The translations under genes were made by a program, and so were the position numbers. This document shows, in pieces, positions 28,246 to 37,357 of a stretch of 64,000 nucleotides of DNA. The notes below the pieces were generated by a model. The model was not told the DNA's origin, searched no databases, and was given only the letters and a program-made list of their open reading frames with translations. The stretch is from Nocardia coubleae NBRC 108252. GTDB lineage: Bacteria > Actinomycetota > Actinomycetes > Mycobacteriales > Mycobacteriaceae. Where the stretch lies: assembly GCF_001612805.1 (NCBI RefSeq), contig NZ_BDBD01000010.1, positions 1-64,000 on the forward strand, in the 5' to 3' direction. Position 1 is the first letter of the stretch; each line of letters begins with the position of its first letter.

Positions 28246-28594
28246 CGCTCTCGTCCTCCTCAGCCGTGTGTCGCTCGACGACGCAACGTTGCATCGCCTT
28301 GCGAGCGCGGTCGACCTCGCGGCGCTCCCGCATCCTGGACTTCACAAATACCGTGAGCAGGATGATGCGGCGGCCGGGCGCGATCCAGTAGGACACCCGA
28401 GTCGCCTCGGATTCCAGTTGAAATCGCAGCTCGCGGAGCTTTCCATCGAGTTGTCGCGTGTGCGGCTCGCCGAGCAGGGGCCCGTACTCGGCCAACAGAT
28501 CGACGTGGAACGCCGCTCGCGCGAACATCTCGGTGGACAGCTTCTCGAGCCAATCCCGCACCTCAGGTTCGAGCTCGATGGTACCCCATGACAT
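28238..28594 (-). CDS. higB: RelE/HigB-type toxin (Gp49 family)
   Basis: A 118-residue basic protein of the phage-derived Gp49/HigB family, ribosome-dependent or free mRNA interferases. The core is recognisable: EPEVRDWLEKL near the N-terminus, LGEPHTRQLDGKLRELRF near residue 45, ATRVSYWIAPGRRIILLTVFVK near residue 65, and the closing DRARKAMQR helix. It is the first gene of a two-gene module with the XRE antitoxin. The C-terminus is acidic (EEDESDD). Confidence 0.85.
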   Translation of the reverse strand: MSWGTIELEPEVRDWLEKLSTEMFARAAFHVDLLAEYGPLLGEPHTRQLDGKLRELRFQLESEATRVSYWIAPGRRIILLTVFVKSRMRERREVDRARKAMQRCVVERHTAEEDESDD

Positions 28595-28597
28595 AAC

Positions 28598-28612
28598 AGC
28601 AATGCTATATCG
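28598..28612 (-). promoter_or_regulatory. Putative higBA promoter with small palindrome
   Basis: On the minus strand ATATAGC lies about 10 bp before the higB ATG and overlaps AGCAATGCT (28598-28606; arms AGCA/TGCT). A leader this short and a palindrome over the -10 region suit autoregulation by the HigA/HigB complex. Confidence 0.35.
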
Positions 28613-28668
28613 ACGTCCTGGGATTCATGCAATCTTCGCATAATACGACGGTCCGGCCCGATGTGGGT

Positions 28669-31269
28669 CTAGCTGATCGTCAGCGCGATCGGGGCAGCCT
28701 TCGGCTCGACGGTTCCGTAGGTGGTGGTTCGTTCGCGGACCGGGCGGTCGATGCCCGCCGCGATCTCGGTGAGTTCGGCGACGGTCTTGGCCGAGCCGTG
28801 CTGGGAGCCCGCCATGCGGGAGATGGTTTCCTCCATCAGCGTTCCACCGAGGTCGTTGGCGCCGCCCGAGAGCATCATCTGGGTGCCGACCGTGCCGAGC
28901 TTCACCCAGCTGGTCTGGATGTTGTGGATGCGGCCGTGCAGCATGATGCGCGCGAGGGCATGGACGGCGCGGTTGTCGCGGTTGGTCGGGCCGGGACGCG
29001 CGGCGCCCGCCAGGTACAGCGGGGCGCTCTGGTGGACGAACGGCAGCGGCACGAACTCGGTGAAACCGCCGGTGCGGTCCTGGATCTCGCGCAGCACACG
29101 CAGGTGACCGACCCAGTGCTTCGGGTTGTCGACGTGGCCGTACATCATGGTCGAACTCGACGGGATGCCCAGTTCGTGAGCGGTGGTGATCACCTCGATC
29201 CAGGCCGAGGTCGGCAGCTTGCCCTTGGTGAGCACCCAGCGCACCTCGTCGTCGAGGATCTCGGCGGCGGTGCCGGGAATCGAGCCGAGCCCGGCCTCCT
29301 TCAGCGCCGCGAGCCAGTCGCGGATGCTCTGCCCACCACGGGAAGCACCGTTGACGATCTCCATCGGGCTGAAGGCGTGCACGTGCATCGACGGGACGCG
29401 GGCCTTGATGGCACGCACCAGGTCGGCGTACCCGGTGACGGGCAGCTCGGGGTCGATGCCGCCCTGCATGCAGATCTCGGTGGCGCCGTCGACATGGGCT
29501 TCCCAGGCGCGGTCGGCCACCTCGTCGGTGCTCAGGGTGAAGGCGTCGGCATCACCCTTGCGCTGGGCGAACGCGCAGAACCGGCAGCCGGTGTAGCAGA
29601 TGTTGGTGAAGTTGATATTGCGGTTCACCACGTAGGTGACCTCGTCACCGGACACCTCGCGCCGCAGCTGATCGGCAAGCGCCGCAACGGCATCCAGCGC
29701 CACACCGTCGGCGGTGGCGAGCGCGAGGTACTGGTCGTCGGTCAGGCCCGCCGGGTCGTTCTCGGCGGCACGCAGCGCGTCGAGCACCTCGGAATCGAGC
29801 CGTTCGGGTGCGGTGACGGCCAGGTCGCGGGCGTGTTCGCGAATGGTCTCCCAGTCGCCGAACGCGCCGACCACCTCCTGGCCGAGGCCGGAGTCGCTGC
29901 GGCTGTCGGTGATGCGGCCCTCGGAGTCGATGGCGGTGTTGAGGTCCACCCGGCCCGCCGAGTCCCACGACTCGTCGGGTTCCTGCCAGGCGAGCCCGAC
30001 GGGCAGCGCCTCGGACCTGGCCAGCCCGGTGGCCGGATCGGTGAGTGCCGCGACGTGCGCGCCGATGCGCGGATCGATCCAGGGGTGGCCCGCGCGCACG
30101 TACTTCGGATGCGCGGAGGTGCGTTCGGCGAGGGTGAACCCGGCCGCCTCGGTGATCTCGCGCAGCGTGTCGAGATTGGGCCACGGACGTTCGGGGTTCA
30201 CGTGGTCGACCGTCAACGGCGACACACCGCCCCAGTCGTCGATACCCGCGTCGATCAGGGCGCGGCAGTCGCTGTGCGAGACCAGGTTCGGCGGCGCCTG
30301 CACCGGGACATCCGGGCCGAGCAGCAGCCTGGTCACCGCGACCGTGGCCAGGAACTCGGCCACATCGGCATCGGGCGCGTCGCGCATGGCGGTGTCGGAC
30401 TTGGCCCGGAAGTTCTGCACGATCACTTCCTGGATGTGCCCGAACTCGCGGTGCAGCTTGCGGATCGCCATGATCGAGTCGGCGCGTTCGGCGAGCGTCT
30501 CACCGATACCGACCAGGATGCCGGTGGTGTAGGGCACCGAGAGCCTGCCCGCGTCGGTGATGGCGCGCAGCCGCACCGCCGGGTCCTTGTCGGGGCTGCC
30601 GAAATGGCAGGCGCCCTTCTCGGTGAACAACCGGGTGGCGGTGGTCTCGAGCATCATGCCCATCGACTGGGCGACCGGCTTGAGCCGCGCGATCTCGTTC
30701 CAGCTCATCACGCCGGGGTTCAGGTGCGGCAGCAGGCCGGTCTCCTCGAGCACGAGGATCGACACCGCGCGCAGGTAGTCGAGGGTGGAGTCGTAGCCGC
30801 GCTCGTCGAGCCACTGCGCGGCCTCGGGCCAGCGGTCCTCGGGGCGGTCGCCCAGGGTGAACAGGGCTTCCTTGCAGCCGAGCGCCGCGCCTTGCCTGGC
30901 GATCTCGAGTACCTCGTCGGGTTCGAGGAACATCCCCTTGCCCTCGGCCCGCAGCTTGCCCGGCACGGTCACGAAGGTGCAGTAGTGACACTTGTCGCGA
31001 CACAGGCGGGTGAGCGGGATGAACACATTGCGCGAGTAGGTGATGGTGCGTGGTCTGCCCGCGGATTCGAGCCCGGCGTCGCGGACCCGGGCGGCGCTGG
31101 CGCACAGATCGGCCAGGTCGTCGCCGGTGGCGTGCAGCAGGACGGTTGCCTCGTCGACGTTCAACGTGACGCCGTCGCGGGCCCGTCGCAGCGCCCGGCG
31201 CATGGCCGAGGCACTCGGCGGGTTCGGCGGAACGCTCGGCAGTGGAAGGTCGCTCACCCCGTCGATCAT
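28669..31269 (-). CDS. fbiC: 7,8-didemethyl-8-hydroxy-5-deazariboflavin (FO) synthase
   Basis: Makes the deazaflavin chromophore FO of coenzyme F420 from 5-amino-6-(D-ribitylamino)uracil and tyrosine. At 866 residues it is the fused CofG-CofH form of actinobacteria. Each half is a radical SAM barrel with its own cluster motif: [10 protein letters not shown] near residue 73 and [10 protein letters not shown] near residue 560. The C-terminal half has the CofH-type [10 protein letters not shown]. It sits alone on the minus strand next to the toxin-antitoxin pair, as Rv1173 lies near Rv1171/mshB. Confidence 0.97.
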   Translation of the reverse strand: MIDGVSDLPLPSVPPNPPSASAMRRALRRARDGVTLNVDEATVLLHATGDDLADLCASAARVRDAGLESAGRPRTITYSRNVFIPLTRLCRDKCHYCTFVTVPGKLRAEGKGMFLEPDEVLEIARQGAALGCKEALFTLGDRPEDRWPEAAQWLDERGYDSTLDYLRAVSILVLEETGLLPHLNPGVMSWNEIARLKPVAQSMGMMLETTATRLFTEKGACHFGSPDKDPAVRLRAITDAGRLSVPYTTGILVGIGETLAERADSIMAIRKLHREFGHIQEVIVQNFRAKSDTAMRDAPDADVAEFLATVAVTRLLLGPDVPVQAPPNLVSHSDCRALIDAGIDDWGGVSPLTVDHVNPERPWPNLDTLREITEAAGFTLAERTSAHPKYVRAGHPWIDPRIGAHVAALTDPATGLARSEALPVGLAWQEPDESWDSAGRVDLNTAIDSEGRITDSRSDSGLGQEVVGAFGDWETIREHARDLAVTAPERLDSEVLDALRAAENDPAGLTDDQYLALATADGVALDAVAALADQLRREVSGDEVTYVVNRNINFTNICYTGCRFCAFAQRKGDADAFTLSTDEVADRAWEAHVDGATEICMQGGIDPELPVTGYADLVRAIKARVPSMHVHAFSPMEIVNGASRGGQSIRDWLAALKEAGLGSIPGTAAEILDDEVRWVLTKGKLPTSAWIEVITTAHELGIPSSSTMMYGHVDNPKHWVGHLRVLREIQDRTGGFTEFVPLPFVHQSAPLYLAGAARPGPTNRDNRAVHALARIMLHGRIHNIQTSWVKLGTVGTQMMLSGGANDLGGTLMEETISRMAGSQHGSAKTVAELTEIAAGIDRPVRERTTTYGTVEPKAAPIALTIS

Positions 31270-31419
31270 GCGCTACTTCTCTCCCGAACGTGTGGTGGGC
31301 TGGTCACGCCGCCCGTTGCGGGCGCGCGAGGGTCGTCTTCCTCGGCCACAACCTCGCCCGCGCGGGCACATATTCCCGAGCCGGGCGAACTCGTCGCACC
31401 CTCGTGCCACGATGTCAGC

Positions 31420-31917
31420 ATGTCGTTGCCGCGTTCAACCATCCTCGCCGACCCGGCCTGGCGGCCAAGTCCCAAGGCGAAACTGTTGTGGGCGCTGGAG
31501 AACGCCGTCGGCATCGCGGTGCTCGCGGTGGCACTCGGGGTGTGGATGTTCCTCGACGACCGGCGCGGCTGGCAGCTGGTCGCCGGGCTGGCGCTGGTCG
31601 CGCTCGCGGTGCTCGGGCTGGTCGTGGTTCCGCTGTGGCGGTTCGCGGTGCACCGGTGGGAGGTCACCGACGAGGCCGTGTACACACGGGTGGGCTGGCT
31701 GGATCAGGAGTCCCGGGTGGCGCCGATCTCGCGGGTGCAGACGGTGGACACCGAGCGCGGCCCGCTCGAGCGGATACTCGGGTTGGCCACGGTGACGGTC
31801 ACCACGGCATCGTCGGCCGGGGCGGTCAAGATCAGCGCGCTCGACCTGCCCGTCGCCGAGCAGACGGTGCTTCGGTTGACCGCCATCGCCGCCCAGCATC
31901 GCGGAGACGCCACATGA
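31420..31917 (+). CDS. PH-domain (bPH2/DUF304) membrane protein
   Basis: A 165-residue protein. Two membrane helices (ENAVGIAVLAVALGVWMFL and LVAGLALVALAVLGLVVVPL) precede a bacterial PH domain of the YdbS type with the family signature VGWLDQESRVAPISRVQTVD. The pair with the following gene corresponds to YdbS-YdbT of Bacillus, membrane proteins of unclear function linked to resistance against some membrane-active agents. The stop overlaps the next start by ATGA, so the two genes are coupled. Confidence 0.85.
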   Translation: MSLPRSTILADPAWRPSPKAKLLWALENAVGIAVLAVALGVWMFLDDRRGWQLVAGLALVALAVLGLVVVPLWRFAVHRWEVTDEAVYTRVGWLDQESRVAPISRVQTVDTERGPLERILGLATVTVTTASSAGAVKISALDLPVAEQTVLRLTAIAAQHRGDAT

Positions 31918-33434
31918 GCGAGACACCGTGGCAGCGGCTCGATCCACGCATGCTGCTGGTGTATCCGGTCACCGAGATCGTGAAATACATTCCGGTCCTG
32001 CTCGGTTCGGTGATCGTCGGTACCACCAGCGGCAATCCGCTGTGGAGCCTGATCCCGGTGCTGCTCGTCGCCGCGTTCGGTGTATTGCGGTGGTTCACCA
32101 CGACCTATCGCATCGACGCCGATCACGTGCAGTTGCGCACCGGGGTCGTCGGCCGCCGGACGCTGTCGGTGCCACGGCCGCGGATCCGCTCGGTGGACGT
32201 GGAAGCCGATCTGCTGCACCGGGTTCTGGGTCTTGCGGTGCTGACCATCGGCACCGGGACCGATACCGCCAAGGACGAGGAATTCAAGCTCGACGCGCTC
32301 GACACGAGCCGTATTCCCGCCTTGCGTACCGAATTGCTCTCGCACACAGGACGCTCCGAAGAACGGCCGGCCGACGACGCCACGCCCGTCCACGAATCCG
32401 GTGTCGAGATCGGGCATTGGCGACCCGCGTGGGTTCGGTACGCGCCGTTGTCGCTGACGGGGCTGGCCATCGTCGCCCCGATCGCCGGGTTGGCGGCGCA
32501 GTACGGGGTGCTCGAGTGGATCGTGAAATCCGCTCCGGCACAGGAGATCGGGCACGACAGCGTCGCCGTGGTCGCCCTCGTGATCGCCGCGATGGTCGTC
32601 CTCACCCTGCTGCTGGTGAGCCTCGCCGCCTGCGGGCAGTACCTGGCCACGTGGTACGGACTGCGTGTCCTCGACAACGGTTCGACGCTGCACCTGCGAC
32701 ACGGGCTCTTCACCACCCGCCAGATCACCCTCGACCTGGCCCGCTTCCGTGGCGCCACGCTCAACGATCCGCTGCTGCTGCGTGCGGCCCGCGCCGCCCA
32801 GCTGGAAATGATCATGACCGGGGAGAATCCGCGTCAGAAGGTGCTCCCCCAGGCGCCGCGCGCGGCCGTCGAACGCACCCTCGACGAACTCCTGCGCACT
32901 CATCGACGACCACAGCTCACCAAGACGGACTCTGCTGTGCCGCAGGGTATTTCCGGCACCATGCTGGGAACTGTCGACTTGATCTCGCACGGTCGCGCGG
33001 CGCGTCGGCGTCGGTATGTGCGGGCGGCCTGGCCGGTGGGCATCTTGCTGGTCGCCATGATCGTGCTCGCGCTGGTCGAAGGTCCACTGCCCGTGTGGAT
33101 CTGGGTCGTGCCCGTGGTGTTCGCCGGGCTGATGGCGGCGCTGGCCGAGGACAGGTACCGCAGCCTCGGCCACCGCGTCCTGCCCGCCGACACCGGCCCC
33201 ACCTGGCTCATCACCCGCCGCGGCAGCCTCGACCGCAATCGCGACTGCCTCGAAGCCCCCGGCATCATCGGCTGGACCATCCGCCAGACCTTCTGGCAGC
33301 GCCGCGCCGGCCTGGCCACGGTGGTCGCCGCCACGGCCGCGGGCAAGAAGGCGTACCTGGTGGACGACATCCCCTACACCGACGCGGTCGCCCTGATCGA
33401 CACCGTCACCCCCGGGCTGCAAGGGCACCGCTGA
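31914..33434 (+). CDS. YdbT-like membrane protein with repeated PH domains
   Basis: A 506-residue membrane protein. Membrane helix pairs (around residues 15-60, 180-240 and 370-410) alternate with three bacterial PH domains that carry YRIDADHVQLRTGVVGRRTL, YGLRVLDNGSTLHLRHGLFT and a more divergent last copy. This three-domain layout is that of YdbT. Its likely partner is the coupled YdbS-like protein immediately upstream; they may form one complex in the membrane. No catalytic motif is seen. Confidence 0.85.
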   Translation: MSETPWQRLDPRMLLVYPVTEIVKYIPVLLGSVIVGTTSGNPLWSLIPVLLVAAFGVLRWFTTTYRIDADHVQLRTGVVGRRTLSVPRPRIRSVDVEADLLHRVLGLAVLTIGTGTDTAKDEEFKLDALDTSRIPALRTELLSHTGRSEERPADDATPVHESGVEIGHWRPAWVRYAPLSLTGLAIVAPIAGLAAQYGVLEWIVKSAPAQEIGHDSVAVVALVIAAMVVLTLLLVSLAACGQYLATWYGLRVLDNGSTLHLRHGLFTTRQITLDLARFRGATLNDPLLLRAARAAQLEMIMTGENPRQKVLPQAPRAAVERTLDELLRTHRRPQLTKTDSAVPQGISGTMLGTVDLISHGRAARRRRYVRAAWPVGILLVAMIVLALVEGPLPVWIWVVPVVFAGLMAALAEDRYRSLGHRVLPADTGPTWLITRRGSLDRNRDCLEAPGIIGWTIRQTFWQRRAGLATVVAATAAGKKAYLVDDIPYTDAVALIDTVTPGLQGHR

Positions 33435-33508
33435 ATCCAGTGACACCGCAGCGGCCGAGAACCTGAGCGCTTCGCCGCGAACACACCACTGAACACTCGA
33501 AACACCGG

Positions 33509-33542
33509 CAGTGGCCGGAAGTCGGAGGACTTCCGGCCACTG
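33509..33542. terminator. Stem-loop between the PH-domain and MFS genes
   Basis: Perfect 15-bp arms CAGTGGCCGGAAGTC (33509-33523) and GACTTCCGGCCACTG (33528-33542) with a GGAG loop, between two convergent genes. Probably terminates both. Confidence 0.85.
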
Positions 33543-33612
33543 GACCCTCGGCTCTTCATGCATCAGGCCTCGCCACGTCCGCGGCGTCCTCGCGATGCAC
33601 CGCGCCGGTGCC

Positions 33613-35118
33613 TCAGACGCCCACCGTCTCCGGTGCCGAATCAGTCTCGGCCGCAGGCTTCTTCACGTCCCGCATCAACACCACCGCGAGCACCGCGGCA
33701 GCGACCGAGGCGAGCGCACCCACACCGAAGGTGACCTGCATGGCGGTGCAGAAGGCGTCGCGAGCCAGGCCGATCAGCCCGGCGTCACCGGTGCCGAGCG
33801 CACCCGCGATGGACTCCCGCGCCGCGTCCGGCGCGGAGTCCGGCATGGCGCCGGCGAAGGTGCCCGCCAGGATGGCGCCGAGCACCGCGACACCGAGCGC
33901 GGCGCCCGACTGCTGGATGGTGTCGTTGAGCGCCGAACCCACCCCCGCGTGGTCCTCGGGAACCGCACTCATCAGCGCGCCGATCGCGGCGGGCATGGCC
34001 AGACCACCACCGGCACCGAGCAGCGCCATCGCCACGGCGGGCAGGGTGAAGCTCGCGCCCGCGTCGAGGGTGGCGAGGACCGCGAAACCGGCGGCGACCA
34101 CCACGAGTCCAGCGATGGTGACGATCCGCGCTCCCAGCTTGCCGACCAGCACCGCTCCGATCCCGTTGGCGAGCAGCAGCGTCACCGCCATCGGGGTGAA
34201 GGCGAGCGCGGTGCGCATCGGGGTGTAGCCGAGCACGAACTGCAGGTACTGGGTGAGCACGAGCACCAGTCCGCCGTTGGCGAAGGTCACCAGCACCAGC
34301 GAGAAGCTCGACCCGGTGAAGGTGCGGTCGCGGAACAAGTGCAGCGGAACCATCGGCGAGTCGGTGCGCAGCTCACGCACGACGAAGGCGGCGAGGGCAA
34401 CGACCGTCACGGCGAAGCCGGCGAGCACACCGGAATCGGTCCAGCCCGCGTGCGGCACCGAGATGATCGTCCAGACCAGCGCCGTCATGCCGACGATGGA
34501 GGTGAGCATGCCGGGGAAGTCGGGGGTGCGCCACGGGCCCTTCGATTCGGGCATGAGCACGAGCGCGGCGACGAGAGCGACGACGACGATCGGCACGTTC
34601 ATGACGAAAACCGAACCCCACCAGAAGTGTTCGAGCAGCACACCACCCACCACGGGGCCGCCGACCAGGCCAACGGTCGCCACGGCACTCCACGCGCCGA
34701 TGGCCTTGGGTCGTTCGTCGTCGTCGAAGACGGTGATCAGGATCGACAGCGTGCTCGGCATGATGAGCACCCCGCCGATGCCCATCAGCGCGCGCCCGGC
34801 GATCAGCAGTTCCGGACTGCCCGCGTAGGCCGCGAGCAGGGAGGCCGCGCCGAAGATCACCAGACCGATGATCATCACCAGCTTGCGGCCGAATCGGTCG
34901 GAGAGGCTGCCGGAGGTGAGCAGCAGGCCCGCGAAGACCAGCAGGTAGGCGTCGATGATCCATTGGATCTGCTGGGCGCTCGCGCCGAAGTCGGTGGCGA
35001 TCTGCGGGATCGCGACCGTGAGCACCATATTGTCCACGACCAGCACCAGGCTGCTGAGGCACAGCACGATCAGGATCAGCCACCGGCGCGGATCGCGCAC
35101 CTTCGTGAGCGTTGACAT
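33613..35118 (-). CDS. MFS drug:H+ antiporter, DHA2 (14-TMS) family
   Basis: A 501-residue multidrug exporter of the EmrB/QacA type. About 14 membrane helices are visible. Motif A appears as SGSLSDRFGRKLVM near residue 70. The antiporter motif C region is VGLVGGPVVGGVLLEHFWWG near residue 155, and the acidic VVDNMVLTVAIPQI in helix 1 is typical of DHA2. The ATG at 35118 has AGGGGAG upstream; open frame beyond it lies in the operator region. It is divergent from a TetR regulator, with five operator-like sites between them, so it is probably induced by its substrate. Confidence 0.93.
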   Translation of the reverse strand: MSTLTKVRDPRRWLILIVLCLSSLVLVVDNMVLTVAIPQIATDFGASAQQIQWIIDAYLLVFAGLLLTSGSLSDRFGRKLVMIIGLVIFGAASLLAAYAGSPELLIAGRALMGIGGVLIMPSTLSILITVFDDDERPKAIGAWSAVATVGLVGGPVVGGVLLEHFWWGSVFVMNVPIVVVALVAALVLMPESKGPWRTPDFPGMLTSIVGMTALVWTIISVPHAGWTDSGVLAGFAVTVVALAAFVVRELRTDSPMVPLHLFRDRTFTGSSFSLVLVTFANGGLVLVLTQYLQFVLGYTPMRTALAFTPMAVTLLLANGIGAVLVGKLGARIVTIAGLVVVAAGFAVLATLDAGASFTLPAVAMALLGAGGGLAMPAAIGALMSAVPEDHAGVGSALNDTIQQSGAALGVAVLGAILAGTFAGAMPDSAPDAARESIAGALGTGDAGLIGLARDAFCTAMQVTFGVGALASVAAAVLAVVLMRDVKKPAAETDSAPETVGV

Positions 35119-35144
35119 CTTTGCTCCCCTTTCCGAAGCTCTCC

Positions 35145-35230
35145 GCACACTGTGCGGCCATTGCGAACACTGTACGTCTGCGGGAACGGTGTGCGCAATA
35201 GGAACGTTGTACGGCGACCGAACACTGTTC
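35145..35230. promoter_or_regulatory. Array of five GAACACTGTTC-like operators
   Basis: Eleven-base, odd-centred palindromes or near-palindromes begin at 35145 (GCACACTGTGC), 35165 (GAACACTGTAC), 35184 (GAACGGTGTGC), 35202 (GAACGTTGTAC) and 35220 (GAACACTGTTC). Start-to-start spacing is 20, 19, 18 and 18 bp. They fill the gap between the MFS gene and tetR, so they are the likely binding sites of the TetR protein for both promoters. Confidence 0.7.
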
Positions 35231-35278
35231 ATGAACCGGCTATGCTGGACGGAACCCGCCACAGAAGAGGAGGCAGCG

Positions 35279-36013
35279 ATGGCAGCGAGCCCGACCGGGA
35301 TCCCGTCGGTGTGGACCAGGCCGCCCCGCGAACGCCGCGACCAACCCGCGCTGAGCCGCGACCAGATCGTGGCGGAGGCGATCCGCCTGCTCGACGAGGA
35401 GGGTTTCGACGCCCTGAGCATGCGCAAACTCGGCGCCCGGCTCGGCGCGGGCGCCACCTCGCTCTACACCCACGTCGCCAACAAGGACGAGCTACTGGAA
35501 CTGGTCGTCGACCAGGTGATCGGCGAGGTTCCCGTCCCGGCCCCCGACGGCGACCGCTGGCGCGAGGTGATGCACGAACAAGCCGCCGGAGTGCGTAAGA
35601 CCCTGCTCGCGCACCCGTGGATCACCGTCGTGCTCAGCACCGCCGCGCTGATGTACCTCGGCCCCAACATGATGCGGCTCACCGACTCGATGATCGCGAT
35701 CCTCGACGCCGCGGGCCTGCCCGACGACGTGGTCGACATCGCGGGCAACGCCGTCTTCCAGTTCGTCGTCGGCTCCTGCGGCGGCGAGGCCGCCATGCTG
35801 ATGACGATCGCGCAAAGCGGCCTGTCCAGCGAACAGTGGGCCACCCAGGTGCTGGCCGCCAGCGAGGCCGCCGCCCGTCCGTTCCCCCGCTTGCACCAGC
35901 GCTACACCGACCAGCTCGCGCGGTTGCGCGACAAGCCCGATCCGGCCGTCTTCGACAAGTTCACCCGCGAACTGGACCTCATCCTCGATGGGATCGAGAC
36001 CCGTCGAGGATGA
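35279..36013 (+). CDS. TetR-family transcriptional regulator (TetR_C_1 type)
   Basis: A 244-residue repressor. After a basic N-terminal arm, the helix-turn-helix is LDEEGFDALSMRKLGARLGAGATSLYTHVANKDEL, around residues 38-72, the TetR/ActII type that regulates exporters. The C-terminal helical domain holds the ligand pocket. AGAGGAGG precedes the ATG at 35279. It should repress itself and the divergent MFS exporter through the operator array. Its stop codon touches the stop of the convergent membrane-protein gene with no gap. Confidence 0.93.
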   Translation: MAASPTGIPSVWTRPPRERRDQPALSRDQIVAEAIRLLDEEGFDALSMRKLGARLGAGATSLYTHVANKDELLELVVDQVIGEVPVPAPDGDRWREVMHEQAAGVRKTLLAHPWITVVLSTAALMYLGPNMMRLTDSMIAILDAAGLPDDVVDIAGNAVFQFVVGSCGGEAAMLMTIAQSGLSSEQWATQVLAASEAAARPFPRLHQRYTDQLARLRDKPDPAVFDKFTRELDLILDGIETRRG

Positions 36014-36442
36014 TCAGCCCGCTCGGCGGGCGCGGGGCGAATTCGCCCGGGAATACAGGTAACCCATGGGCGCGAGCACCCCGCAGGCCAGCAGCAGCAG
36101 GGTGCGGCCGTCGTTGCCGAGCATCACGTCACCACCCGGACCGCGCGAAGCGCACAGCAGGAAACCGAAGAGCCACAACACGATCGGCGCGAAGACGAAA
36201 CCGAGCCGATCGGTGACGCTCGCCATCCCGTACACCAGACCGACATTCACCACTCCGGCCACCAGCGCCGCGATCGGCAGCGGCATCGACCCGATGTACA
36301 GCGGCAGGAACAGCACCTCGAGCGCGAGTGTGATGAGTGCGTCGACCATGAGCAACACGACGATGAGCCCGGCGACGAGGGGATCGGGCGGTGCGGGCAG
36401 ACGCACGCCACGGCGCGCGGTGGACTGGTCGGAGGTCACCAT
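36014..36442 (-). CDS. Four-helix membrane protein (Rv1171-like)
   Basis: A 142-residue integral membrane protein with four predicted helices: DPLVAGLIVVLLMVDALITL, PLPIAALVAGVVNVGLVYGM, FVFAPIVLWLFGFLL and LLLLACGVLAPMGYLY. There are no catalytic motifs. The place next to mshB corresponds to Rv1171, a conserved membrane protein of unknown role. It follows mshB by 27 bp and is probably co-transcribed. Confidence 0.83.
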   Translation of the reverse strand: MVTSDQSTARRGVRLPAPPDPLVAGLIVVLLMVDALITLALEVLFLPLYIGSMPLPIAALVAGVVNVGLVYGMASVTDRLGFVFAPIVLWLFGFLLCASRGPGGDVMLGNDGRTLLLLACGVLAPMGYLYSRANSPRARRAG

Positions 36443-36469
36443 GCGGGCGAGTCTATTCGGCCGGTCGGC

Positions 36470-37357
36470 TCATTCGAGGCCGGCGAACAGGTCGTGCTCG
36501 AACCCGTCGTCGCCGACCGGCCCACGGGTGCCACGCACCAGGGTGAAATGTTCCTCCGGCAGCACGGGCAGCGCAATGTTGTTCGACAGCGCGAACTCCC
36601 GGCCGCTCGGCGCGAGGGTCACCTGGGTGGCGTGCGCGCGCATGGCCGCACGCTTGGCGCCGAGCACGTCCGACACGTCGACCACGGTGCTCACCCCGGC
36701 GGTGGTCGACATCGCCGCCAGCTCCGCCTCCACGGGCAACCGCCACCCTTCCGGCAGCGCGCCGGGCAGCCCGTCGACGGTGCGGCGGGCGAGGGCGGCG
36801 GTGTGCTGGCGCAGCAGGTCGGCGTCGGTGACGGTCCAGTAGAACTTGGGCACGTCGTAGCCCTGTTCGGCGGCCGCGGCCACGGCGGCGGTGGTGACGT
36901 GGTGTGCCCGGATGTGGTCGGGATGGCCGTAGCCGCCGCGCGGGTCGTAGGTGACGACCACGCGCGGGCGCAGTTCCAGCAGCACCGCGACGAGTTCGTC
37001 GACCGCCGCGTCACCGGAGTTCACGAACGCGCGCGGATGCTCGGCCGACGGCGTGCCCGCCATCCCGGAATCACGCCAGCGACCCGGCCCACCGAGGAAC
37101 AACGGTTCGCCCGCGTCGAGCGCGGCGAGGGCGGCGGTGAGTTCGCTGATGCGGTAGCCGCCGAGCTGGTCGGCCTCGGCGGCGATCAGGCGCGCCCAGC
37201 GTTCGCCGATGACCTCACCTTCCTCACCGAGCGTGCAGGTCACCACTGTCACCGGCACACCGCGACGGCGGTAGTGCGCGATGGTGCCACCGGTGGTGAG
37301 GGTTTCGTCGTCGGGGTGGGCGTGCACCAGGAGCAGGCCGCCGGTCTCGCGCGTCAT
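36470..37357 (-). CDS. mshB: Mycothiol biosynthesis deacetylase MshB
   Basis: Zinc-dependent deacetylase that removes acetate from GlcNAc-inositol, the second step of mycothiol synthesis. The LmbE/PIG-L motif HAHPDDE is near residues 12-18, [20 protein letters not shown] near residue 140 gives the remaining metal ligand, and a C-terminal [16 protein letters not shown] segment follows. The ATG at 37357 is behind GCGGAGGAT and overlaps the lpqW stop (ATGA). Product is 295 residues. The gene marks a mycothiol-making actinomycete. Confidence 0.96.
   Translation of the reverse strand: MTRETGGLLLVHAHPDDETLTTGGTIAHYRRRGVPVTVVTCTLGEEGEVIGERWARLIAAEADQLGGYRISELTAALAALDAGEPLFLGGPGRWRDSGMAGTPSAEHPRAFVNSGDAAVDELVAVLLELRPRVVVTYDPRGGYGHPDHIRAHHVTTAAVAAAAEQGYDVPKFYWTVTDADLLRQHTAALARRTVDGLPGALPEGWRLPVEAELAAMSTTAGVSTVVDVSDVLGAKRAAMRAHATQVTLAPSGREFALSNNIALPVLPEEHFTLVRGTRGPVGDDGFEHDLFAGLE

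Noticed and set aside
28627..31917. A 1096-codon open frame on the plus strand over fbiC
   Set aside because: It is antisense to a clear FbiC with both radical SAM motifs. High third-position GC creates long antisense frames; only its end (from 31420) is the real PH-domain gene.
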